NCBI RefSeq assembly: GCF_014650675.1
Contig: NZ_BMVK01000017.1
Location: forward strand, 1 to 64,000
Direction of reading: 5' to 3'
DNA from: Streptomyces anulatus
GTDB lineage: Bacteria > Actinomycetota > Actinomycetes > Streptomycetales > Streptomycetaceae
Length of the DNA: 64,000 nucleotides
Numbering within the stretch: position 1 is the stretch's first letter; each line of letters begins with the position of its first letter. The notes beneath the pieces are model-generated. The model did not search any database. It was not told the origin of the DNA and saw only the letters and a list, made by a program, of their open reading frames with translations. Below are positions 16,575 through 24,213 of this stretch, one piece after another. Made by a program: the position numbers and the translations under genes.

Positions 16575-17134
16575 TTGTTCAGCTGGTGCACGTAGGCCGT
16601 GAACTCGGCCTCCGGGTGGTCGATCGCGTGGACTATCCGCCCGGCGATGGTCCGCAGCTCGTCCACGCTCGGCAGCGTCACGAGTATGCGGGAGCCGCCG
16701 GCCGTCTCCACGACCAGGACCGGCGTCTCCGGTGCGATCAGCGCCTTGACGAAATAGACGACCAGAACGATCAGCAGGACGAGAACCGGTGCCCAGTCGG
16801 TCACCGAGTAGACGAAGGCCACCAACCCCAGGCCCAGCAGGAAGCGGAGGACGTTCCGCTCCGGCTTGACCTTGATGGCCTCGACCCGGGTGAGGTTGTG
16901 CAGCGGCAGGGCCGCCGAGCCGATCCAGAGCATCCGGCGCTTGACCGCGATCTCCAGGACGCCTCCCGGACGCGGCAGCGGCGGTAGCGGCGGCGGCTGC
17001 GAGGGAGGCCCGGCCGGAGGATCCGGCGGTGGTGAGGACGGCGGCCCGGACGGTGGTCCGGAAGGCGGTGAGGCCGGCGGTCCGGACGGTGGCGTCCGCG
17101 CCCACGGCCTGCCTGAGCTTCCCGTGCTGTCCAT
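16517..17134 (-). CDS. DUF6232-like membrane protein with C-terminal shared motif
   Basis: 205 residues. Residues 10-57 are a Pro/Ser/Gly-rich disordered tail; about 58-95 a compact domain (VLEIAVKRRMLWIG, LTRVEAIKVKPERN); about 96-134 two hydrophobic helices split by a short VTDWAP turn; about 137-180 a cytoplasmic domain resembling DUF6232 (from memory). The last 18 residues (188-203 plus RL) carry the motif repeated near the start of the next protein. The DNA of both motifs is 24/25 identical over their core (16470-16494 and 16550-16574), so one probably arose by duplication. The ATG at 17134 has GGGGGA upstream. Confidence 0.8.
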   Translation of the reverse strand: MDSTGSSGRPWARTPPSGPPASPPSGPPSGPPSSPPPDPPAGPPSQPPPLPPLPRPGGVLEIAVKRRMLWIGSAALPLHNLTRVEAIKVKPERNVLRFLLGLGLVAFVYSVTDWAPVLVLLIVLVVYFVKALIAPETPVLVVETAGGSRILVTLPSVDELRTIAGRIVHAIDHPEAEFTAYVHQLNNYNGPVFNQNGGQNTGIRL

Positions 17135-17212
17135 GCGTTCCCCCGAGCACTCGTCACCCACGCCCGCATGCGCGGGAGCCCTATTAAGCACCCGCCCGGC
17201 TCCGAGCGGCAG

Positions 17213-17234
17213 GCGAGAAACCGCCAATTCTCGC
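17213..17234. promoter_or_regulatory. Inverted repeat between the motif cassette and lanM
   Basis: GCGAGAA and TTCTCGC arms separated by 8 bases, midway between the divergent starts of the DUF6232-like gene and the class II synthetase. Operator or start-site hairpin; nothing more can be said. Confidence 0.35.
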
Positions 17235-17378
17235 TCCAGACCTACGTGTTACCGACGTCTGCGCGCCGGGGCGCGAAAGATGGGGGCGACTCCCCCATGC
17301 GCCCGCACCCGCTCCCCCGCCACGATGGACGCGGGCGGCCCGACCGGGGCCCGCCCGGGACCGGGGAGGTGCGGAGCG

Positions 17379-20300
17379 GTGGCGGAGAAGGATCTGATCG
17401 ACAGAGGGACGACCCGTCGTCCCTCCCCTGCTGTCTCCGTCGTGTCCGCGCCCTCCTCCTCCCCCTCCTCCGGCACGCCCGTCGCGTCCGGCACCGCCGC
17501 CACCGCAGCCTTCGGGGGTGCGGCCGGGGAGCCGTGGTGGCTTCCGGGCGTCGTCGGGGGCAGCGCTTCCGGCGAACCCGGCTGGGCGGTCTTCGCCCGG
17601 GAGGCCGTCGCCTCGGCGCCGCGTGACGTGGTGGTCGCCGACCGGGCCTACCCCGGGCTCAGCGGCTTCGGGCCGGTCGTCGCACCGTTCGTCGAGGCGG
17701 CGACGCGGCGGCTCCGGGACGCACTCGCGGAGGACGGCCCGGCGGTCGACGGCTCGGTGGGCGGCCGGGCGACGGACGGCCCGGCGGCAGACGGCTCCTC
17801 GGCCGTCCTGGCGGACTTCCGGCGGCAGCTGACGCGTCGGCTGTCCCGGATCGCGGGGCGCACCCTCGTCACGGAACTGCACGAGGCCCGGCGGTTGGGC
17901 CGGTTGCGCGGCGAGGGGCCCGAGGAGCGCTTCCAGGACTTCGTCCGGCGGACCGCCCGCCGCGACGGCCTCGCCCTGCTCGTCACCGGCTACCCCGTGC
18001 TGGCCCGCCTCCTCGCGACGGCCTGCCTGAACGCGGGGGACGCGTTCGCGGAGATGGCCGCGCGGCTCGCCGCCGACCGGCACCTGCTGGCCCCGTCGGG
18101 GGTGCTCGGCGACCGGGCCGGTTCCCCGGAGGGCGGCCTCGGCGGGAACGCGGGGCCCGGGGCGCTCACCGGCGTCGAGGCCGGGGCGGGCGACAGCCAT
18201 CGCGGGGGCCGGTCGGTCATGCTGCTGCGGTTCGCCGACGGCGCCCGGCTCGTCTACAAGCCGCGTCCCCTCGCTGCCCACCGGCACTTCAACACCCTGG
18301 CCGAGTGGTTCGGTTCGCTGCCCGGCGCCCCGGAGCTGCGGGTCCTGCGGGTCCTGGACCGTGGGGACTACGGCTGGGCCGAGTTCGTCGAGGAGCGGCC
18401 CTGCTCCACGGCGGCGGAGACCCGGCAGTTCTACCGGCGCCAGGGTGCGCTGCTGGCCCTGCTGCACACCCTGGACGGTACGGATCTGCACCACGAGAAC
18501 CTGATCGCCTGCGGCCCGCATCCGGTCCTGGTCGATGTGGAGACCCTGTTCCACCCGCCGCTGGGGCCCGCGAGGTCCACCGATCCGGCCGCCCGGGCCC
18601 TGCACGACTCGGTCCACCGGGTGGGCCTCCTGCCGCAGTTGCTCGTCGGGGACACGACCGCGCTCGACATGTCCGCCATCGGCGGGGGCCGGGCCGCGTC
18701 CTCGCCGATCGAGACCGCCGACTGGGCGGAGGCCGGAACCGACCGCATGCGGCTGGTGCGGCGGGCGGGCCGGTTCACCGAGTCCGCCAACCGGCCCCGG
18801 CTCGGCGGAGTGGCGGCCGCCCCCTCCGCGTACACCGACGCCCTGTGCGGCGGTTTCCGCGCCGGTTACACCGCGATCAGCGATCACCGTGCGGAACTCC
18901 TGGGTGAGGACGGGCTGTTGCGGCTCTTCGCTCGGGACGAGGTGCGCGTCGTGCCCCGGCCGACCTGGACGTACACGACGCTGCTGGACGAGTCGACCCA
19001 CCCCGACCTCATGCGGGACGCCACCGAACGGCACCAGGTGCTCTCGCTGCTGCGCACCCCGCTCCTGGGCGCGCCCGCGCTGCCCGGCGTGGAGGACGAG
19101 GAGGTCGCGGAGCTGTGGTGCGGCGACGTGCCCGTGTTCGGCACCCGGCCGGGCTCCACGGAGTTGTGGAGCGGCACCGGCCGTACGGTTCCGGGTCCGG
19201 CCCCCGAGGGGCCCTCGTACGACACCGCACGCGATCGGTCCCCGCACGACCGGCCCGCCCACGACCTGGCCGCCGCCGACGCCGCCGCCGGCCCCACCGG
19301 GCTGGCGCGCGTGGAGGCGAAGGTGCGCGCGATGGACACCGTGGACCGCCAGGATCAGGAACGGATCATCCGGGCTGCCATGGTGAGCACCTCACCCGAG
19401 CCGCCGCACCGGGCGGGTCCGGGCGGCCGGTCGCGGAGTGCCGCGACCGCACCGGAGCCCGAGCAACTGCTGTCCGCCGCACGGTCGGTGGGCGATCAGC
19501 TCGTCTCCCTCGCCTACCGGCACGAGAGCCGCACCAACTGGATCGGCCTTGAGCTGCTCGGCGAGCGCTACTGGCGGCTCACGCCGATGGCGGCGGACCT
19601 CGCGGGCGGTTACACCGGGCCCGCGCTCTTCCTGGCGCAACTGGCCGCACTCACCGGCGCCTCCCGGTACGCGGAGGCGGCCCGCGAGGCGCTCGCCCCG
19701 GTCCCGGGGCTGCTGGACGCGCTGCACGGGCGGGCCGACGAGCTCGGGTCCCTGGGCTCCGGCGCCTTCGCGGGTCTCGGCGGCATCGCGTACGCGCTGA
19801 CCGAGGTGGGCTCGCTCCTGGGCGACCGGGAGGTGCTGGACCTGGCGGGTCCGGCCGTCCGGCTGAGCTGCGCGGCGAGCGCGGCCGAGGACGGGTACGG
19901 GGTGCGCGGCGGGGCGGCGGGCGGGCTCGTCTCGCTGCTCGCGGTGCACCGCGCGACCGGCCGCCCGGAGGCTTGGCGTGGTGCCGAGCGCTGCGCCGAG
20001 CGGATCGCCGCCGCCCCGCTCCCCGGCTCCGGGGGCTTCGCCGACGGGGCGGCGGGGATCGGCTGGGCGCTGCTGCGCTTCGCCGGGGCCGGGGGCGACG
20101 CCCGCCACCGGAGCGCCGGGCTGGAGGCCCTGCGCCGGGCGACGGCCGGAGCGGCCCACGCGACCACCGCCGCCACCGCCGGAGCGCCGCGCGGAACGAC
20201 CGCCGGAGCGCCGCACGGAGCGTACGGAACGACCGCCGGAGCGCCGGACGGAGCAATCGCCGGGACGGCCCGCGGAACGGCGGCCGGAACGGCAGCCGGA

Positions 20301-20711
20301 GCGGCCGCCGGGCCGGCCTGGTGCGGCGGGGTCGCCGGCATCGCGCTGGCTGTCGCGGACAGCCCCGACGCGCTGGCGGACCCGGAGCTGTCCGGCTGGC
20401 TCGCGGCGCGCTCCGGCGAGCTGGCGGGCATCGGCCCGCTCGCCGACGACAGCCTGTGCCACGGGGAGTCGGGGCTGCTCGAACTCCTCGGCCACGGCGC
20501 GCTGCCCGCCGCACGGCCCGCGTGGATGCGCCGGGCCGGGACGCTGCTGGCCTCGGCGGACCGGGCGGGACCGCAGTGCGGGACGCCCGGCCGCGTACCG
20601 CACCCGGGGCTGCTCACCGGACTCTCGGGGATCGGGCACGGGCTGCTGAGGGCCGGGTTCCCCGACCGGATCGGGTCCGCCCTGCTCCTGCGTTCCTCCC
20701 GGCTCCCCTGA
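17379..20711 (+). CDS. Class II lanthipeptide synthetase (LanM)
   Basis: Bifunctional enzyme that dehydrates Ser/Thr of a precursor peptide and cyclises with Cys. 1110 residues. The DUF4135 dehydratase half keeps the kinase-like motifs: ARLVYKPRPL (lysine of the nucleotide site), TDLHHENLIA (near 368) and VLVDVETLF (near 385). The C-terminal LanC half has Gly-rich barrel repeats and all zinc ligands: WCGG (Cys near 982) and CHG (Cys-His near 1027-1028). Residues about 920-978 are an unusual Ala/Gly/Thr repeat insertion. The GTG at 17379 has GGGGAGG upstream; ATG 17325 is an alternative. The stop falls in a 20-bp tandem repeat. The likely substrate gene follows. Confidence 0.92.
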   Translation: MAEKDLIDRGTTRRPSPAVSVVSAPSSSPSSGTPVASGTAATAAFGGAAGEPWWLPGVVGGSASGEPGWAVFAREAVASAPRDVVVADRAYPGLSGFGPVVAPFVEAATRRLRDALAEDGPAVDGSVGGRATDGPAADGSSAVLADFRRQLTRRLSRIAGRTLVTELHEARRLGRLRGEGPEERFQDFVRRTARRDGLALLVTGYPVLARLLATACLNAGDAFAEMAARLAADRHLLAPSGVLGDRAGSPEGGLGGNAGPGALTGVEAGAGDSHRGGRSVMLLRFADGARLVYKPRPLAAHRHFNTLAEWFGSLPGAPELRVLRVLDRGDYGWAEFVEERPCSTAAETRQFYRRQGALLALLHTLDGTDLHHENLIACGPHPVLVDVETLFHPPLGPARSTDPAARALHDSVHRVGLLPQLLVGDTTALDMSAIGGGRAASSPIETADWAEAGTDRMRLVRRAGRFTESANRPRLGGVAAAPSAYTDALCGGFRAGYTAISDHRAELLGEDGLLRLFARDEVRVVPRPTWTYTTLLDESTHPDLMRDATERHQVLSLLRTPLLGAPALPGVEDEEVAELWCGDVPVFGTRPGSTELWSGTGRTVPGPAPEGPSYDTARDRSPHDRPAHDLAAADAAAGPTGLARVEAKVRAMDTVDRQDQERIIRAAMVSTSPEPPHRAGPGGRSRSAATAPEPEQLLSAARSVGDQLVSLAYRHESRTNWIGLELLGERYWRLTPMAADLAGGYTGPALFLAQLAALTGASRYAEAAREALAPVPGLLDALHGRADELGSLGSGAFAGLGGIAYALTEVGSLLGDREVLDLAGPAVRLSCAASAAEDGYGVRGGAAGGLVSLLAVHRATGRPEAWRGAERCAERIAAAPLPGSGGFADGAAGIGWALLRFAGAGGDARHRSAGLEALRRATAGAAHATTAATAGAPRGTTAGAPHGAYGTTAGAPDGAIAGTARGTAAGTAAGAAAGPAWCGGVAGIALAVADSPDALADPELSGWLAARSGELAGIGPLADDSLCHGESGLLELLGHGALPAARPAWMRRAGTLLASADRAGPQCGTPGRVPHPGLLTGLSGIGHGLLRAGFPDRIGSALLLRSSRLP

Positions 20712-20780
20712 CCGAACCACGGCTCCCCTGACCGAACCACGGATTTCCTGACCGAACCACGGATTTCCTGACCGAACCAC
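20701..20780. repeat. Four 20-bp tandem repeats spanning the lanM stop
   Basis: Four units of exactly 20 bases: two copies of GGCTCCCCTGACCGAACCAC (20701-20740), then two of GGATTTCCTGACCGAACCAC (20741-20780). The first unit contains the lanM stop TGA. The AABB pattern shows two rounds of duplication. They occupy most of the spacer before the small peptide gene. Confidence 0.95.
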
Positions 20781-20828
20781 GGCTTTGACGACGACCATCA
20801 CCACCACCACCCAGAGGATGAGGCAGAG

Positions 20829-21026
20829 ATGAAGCAGTTCGGCGAATCGGCCCTGCAGGCGTCCGGCGAGATCGCGCACGAGGGTACGCCCGAGCACCCG
20901 GCCGGGCAGATCTCCTTGGGGTCCACCGGAGGCCTCGGTGCGCGCAGCAGACTTCTCAGCGCCTCGGAGGGCGAGAGCGGCTACAGCCACGACCTGCCGT
21001 GGACCACCATGACGGCCCCGTGGTGA
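20829..21026 (+). CDS. Candidate LanM substrate peptide without cysteine
   Basis: 65-residue peptide directly downstream of lanM in the same direction, with a purine-rich ribosome site (GAGGCAGAG). The N-terminal half is acidic and leader-like (ALQASGEIAHEGTPEHPAG). The C-terminal half has many Ser/Thr (GSTGG, LLSASEGESGYSH, WTTMTAPW) that could be dehydrated. It contains no cysteine, so no lanthionine could form within it. It may be modified by dehydration only, receive a thiol or other nucleophile in trans, or not be the true substrate; I saw no other small Cys-bearing ORF beside lanM. Precursor status rests on size, position and composition only. Confidence 0.55.
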   Translation: MKQFGESALQASGEIAHEGTPEHPAGQISLGSTGGLGARSRLLSASEGESGYSHDLPWTTMTAPW

Positions 21027-21105
21027 CCGGTTCCTGCCAACTCAACCTCAAATAAGCCGCATTGGCCCGCTGCCGTAGGAGTTACGGCTCCAGTAACCTG
21101 CGGCC

Positions 21106-24027
21106 ATGCGAGCCACTTCGCCGGTCATCGTCGGGCGGGACGAGGAGATCGGACTGCTGAGCAGCGCCCTGGACGCCGTACAACGGCGTTCGGGGCGCGC
21201 GCTGTTCCTCCTCGGGGAAGCCGGAATCGGCAAGTCCCGGCTGGTGGGCGAGTGCGCCTACCGGGCGTACGGGCTCGGTATGCCGGTGCTGCGCGGCCGG
21301 GCCACCTCGACCGGGCTCGTCGTCCCCTTCCGCCCGCTCGCGGAGGCGCTGGCCTCCCGGTTCCGGGCCGCGGGCACGCCGACCGATCCCGAGCTCGCGC
21401 CCTACCATCCGGCGCTGGCCCGGCTGGTCCCGGAGTGGCGCAGGGGCGGGTCCCCCGGCTATCCGGAGACGGTCGTGGAGCTGGCCGAGGCGCTGCTGCG
21501 GCTGCTGTCCGTGCTGGGCCGGGAGGCGGGCTGCGCGATCCTGCTGGAGGATCTGCACGACTGCGACACGGAGACCGTCGCGGTCGTCGAGTACGTCATC
21601 GACAACCTGGCCGATCTGCCCATCCTGTTCCTGGGCACCCTGCGTCCGGAGCCGGGGGCCGCCCTGGACCTCGTACGCTCCGCCGAACGCCGGCACGCCG
21701 CGACCGTACGGGAGCTGGGCCCGCTCCGCGACGACCGGGTGCGGGCGCTGACGGGTGCGTGTCTGGAGGCGCGGCCGGAGGAGATACCCGGGTCGGTGCA
21801 CCGGCGGCTGGCCGAACGCGCCGCGGGCAACCCGTACTTGCTGGAAGTGCTGCTGGCGGACCTGCTGGACACCGGCCGGCTCCGGCGGACGGACGACGGG
21901 TGGGTGGCGGCGGAGCAGCCGGGCGGTTCGGTTCCCTCGGACATCGTCCGCAGCTGGGCCCGCAGGCTGGAGCGGCTGGACGAGCCGGTGCGGGACCTCT
22001 TACTGGCGTCGGCGACCCTGGGCAGCCAGTTCTCGGTGACCGTGCTCCAGACCGTCACCGGGTTCGAGGACCGGGCCCTGTTCACGCATCTGCGGTCGGC
22101 GGTGGAGGCCGGTGTCATCGCCCCGGACGGCGCCGCCCCCGACCGCTACACCTTCCGGCACTCGCTCACCGCCGAGGCCCTGATCTCCTCGCTGGCTCCG
22201 GCCGAGCGCGCCTCGCTCGCCCGCCGCGCCGCCGGGGCCATCGAACACTCCGGGCAGCCGCTGGACGAGGACGGCCGTCAGCTCGTGGCCTCGCTGCAAC
22301 TGGCCGCGGGCAACCGGGCGGGGGCGGCCCGCCAGTTCGCGGAGGCGGGAAGACGGATGCTCGCTTCGGGGGCGCACGGCTCCGCCGTGGTGCTGCTGGA
22401 GCGGGCGCACCCGCTGGCCGACGAGACCGACCGGGCCGCCGTCGCCGAGTCGTTGGCGGTCGCCCGTGCCGAGGGCGGCGATCTGGACGCCGCACTGGCG
22501 CTGGCGGACGCGCTGCCGCCGGTTCCGGCGCGTTCCGAGGCCGCCGCCCGGCGCGGCCTGATCCATATCGAACTCGCCTGGGCGGCGGTCATGGCGGAGC
22601 GCACCGCCGACGCGGCGCTCCAGGTGGAAGCGGCCCGTGTCCTGCTCGGCCCGTCGCCGCCGCCGGGTCGCCGGGCCGCGCTCGTGGTGGTCGACGGGTA
22701 TCTGGCGCTGCTTCCCGGGCACGGGCAGAAGCCCCGGGATCCGGCGGACTCCGAGCGGGTCGTGCGGGAGGCCGCGGAGACCGCCGAGGCCGAGGGGCTG
22801 CCCGTGGTGGCCTGCCAGGCCTGGCAGTTGCTGGCGCTGCTGCGGCGCGAGGAGGGCTTCGACGCGGCGGACGCCGCACTGGAGCGGATGCTGTCGATCT
22901 CCACCGAACACGCCCTGCCGGTCTGGCGGGTGGAGGCGCTGGTGCGGCTCGGGGCGAACGCCTTCATGCGGACCGGGGACGCCGCCCGGCTGCTCTCCGC
23001 GCGGGCGGCGGCCACCGAGCTGGGCGCGCTGCTGCTGACCCGTACGGTCGACGGGCTGCTCGCGATGAACGCGGTGATGTGCGCCCGGTGGGAGGAGGCG
23101 CAGGAGATCGTCGACCGCTCGGCGGAGGCCAGCGCCCGGGTCGGCGACCGGTCCGCCCACCGCTATCTGCTGCTGGCCGGGGCGACGATGGCCGCGCACC
23201 GGGGGCGGCGGCGGGAGATGGACCGGGCGCTGGCCGCGTTCCGGCGGGCCGGGGGCGAGCAGTCGCTGCTGGTGCCGCTCCGGTCGGGGCTGTGCCGGGC
23301 GTTCGGGGCGCTCCTGGAGGAGGACCGGGAGCGGGCGGCGGCGGGTCTGGACGAGGCGCTGGCCTGGGAGGCGGACCACCCGAGCTACTACTACCTGAGC
23401 GGGCGGTACGGGCTGCGCCCGCTGCTGCGGGTGCTGGCGGGCGAGGCGGACCGGGCGGAGCTGGCGGAGGCGCGGGCGGCTCCCGGGGGCGCTCTCGCCT
23501 GGAACCGGCAGTTCCTGGAGCTGGCCGACGCGGTGCTGCTGGGCCGGGAGGGGGACCCGGCCGGGGCCGCCCGGCTGATGGCGTCCTTCGATGTGCGGTC
23601 CGCGCCCTTCCCGGTCGCCCGCCACCTGGGCCTGCGGCTGGTCGCGGACGCGGCCCGGGCGGACGGGTGGGGCGAGCCGGTGGCGTGGCTGCGGTCCGCC
23701 GAGGAGTACTTCTACGGGGCCGGGGTGCAGGCGGTCGCCTCCGCGTGCCGGGCGGCGCTGCGGCAGGCCGGGGCGAGTGTGGGGCAGCACCGGGGCGGCT
23801 GGGACCGGATCCCGTCGCCGCTGCGGACGAGCGGGGTGACGCCGCGCGAGTACGAGGTGTTCGTCCTGCTGCCCGAGCGGCCCGGGAACCAGCAGATCGC
23901 CCGGCGGCTGTCCATCTCGCCCCGCACGGTGGAGAAGCACATGGCCAGTCTGCTGAGCAAGACCGGGCGTGCGGACCGGGCCGCGCTGTGCGAGTTCGCC
24001 GCCGAGTGCGCCGTCGAACCGGCCTGA
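21106..24027 (+). CDS. LAL-type LuxR regulator with AAA ATPase domain
   Basis: 973-residue LAL (large ATP-binding LuxR) regulator, usually a pathway activator. The N-terminal ATPase has Walker A GEAGIGKSR (near residue 43) and Walker B CAILLEDLHDCD (near 145). The middle is a helical, TPR-like sensor region. The C-terminal LuxR helix-turn-helix is LTPREYEVF-like (GVTPREYEVFVLLPERPGNQ, then RLSISPRTVEKHMASLL near 940). The ATG at 21106 has no clear ribosome site. It follows the LanM peptide gene by 79 bases and precedes a SARP regulator, so both probably serve the RiPP cluster. Confidence 0.9.
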   Translation: MRATSPVIVGRDEEIGLLSSALDAVQRRSGRALFLLGEAGIGKSRLVGECAYRAYGLGMPVLRGRATSTGLVVPFRPLAEALASRFRAAGTPTDPELAPYHPALARLVPEWRRGGSPGYPETVVELAEALLRLLSVLGREAGCAILLEDLHDCDTETVAVVEYVIDNLADLPILFLGTLRPEPGAALDLVRSAERRHAATVRELGPLRDDRVRALTGACLEARPEEIPGSVHRRLAERAAGNPYLLEVLLADLLDTGRLRRTDDGWVAAEQPGGSVPSDIVRSWARRLERLDEPVRDLLLASATLGSQFSVTVLQTVTGFEDRALFTHLRSAVEAGVIAPDGAAPDRYTFRHSLTAEALISSLAPAERASLARRAAGAIEHSGQPLDEDGRQLVASLQLAAGNRAGAARQFAEAGRRMLASGAHGSAVVLLERAHPLADETDRAAVAESLAVARAEGGDLDAALALADALPPVPARSEAAARRGLIHIELAWAAVMAERTADAALQVEAARVLLGPSPPPGRRAALVVVDGYLALLPGHGQKPRDPADSERVVREAAETAEAEGLPVVACQAWQLLALLRREEGFDAADAALERMLSISTEHALPVWRVEALVRLGANAFMRTGDAARLLSARAAATELGALLLTRTVDGLLAMNAVMCARWEEAQEIVDRSAEASARVGDRSAHRYLLLAGATMAAHRGRRREMDRALAAFRRAGGEQSLLVPLRSGLCRAFGALLEEDRERAAAGLDEALAWEADHPSYYYLSGRYGLRPLLRVLAGEADRAELAEARAAPGGALAWNRQFLELADAVLLGREGDPAGAARLMASFDVRSAPFPVARHLGLRLVADAARADGWGEPVAWLRSAEEYFYGAGVQAVASACRAALRQAGASVGQHRGGWDRIPSPLRTSGVTPREYEVFVLLPERPGNQQIARRLSISPRTVEKHMASLLSKTGRADRAALCEFAAECAVEPA

Positions 24028-24213
24028 TGAGGGCCCGTCGTGGGCCCCTCGTGGGGGCCGGGGCGGGCAACATGGGGGCAGCGGGCCGTTTCGGTCGGGT
24101 GTCCGGCCGGAAAATGCGTGCGGGGCCCCGATGTGCGGGGGCCGGGGCGGCAGCAGGATCGGGGCGTGCGTACGGCCCAGACCGCCGCCCGTCCCCGTTC
24201 CGGAGGCCCGCTG

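Noticed and set aside
20701..20780. CRISPR array
   Set aside because: Repeat units are contiguous 20-mers with no spacers and there are no cas genes.
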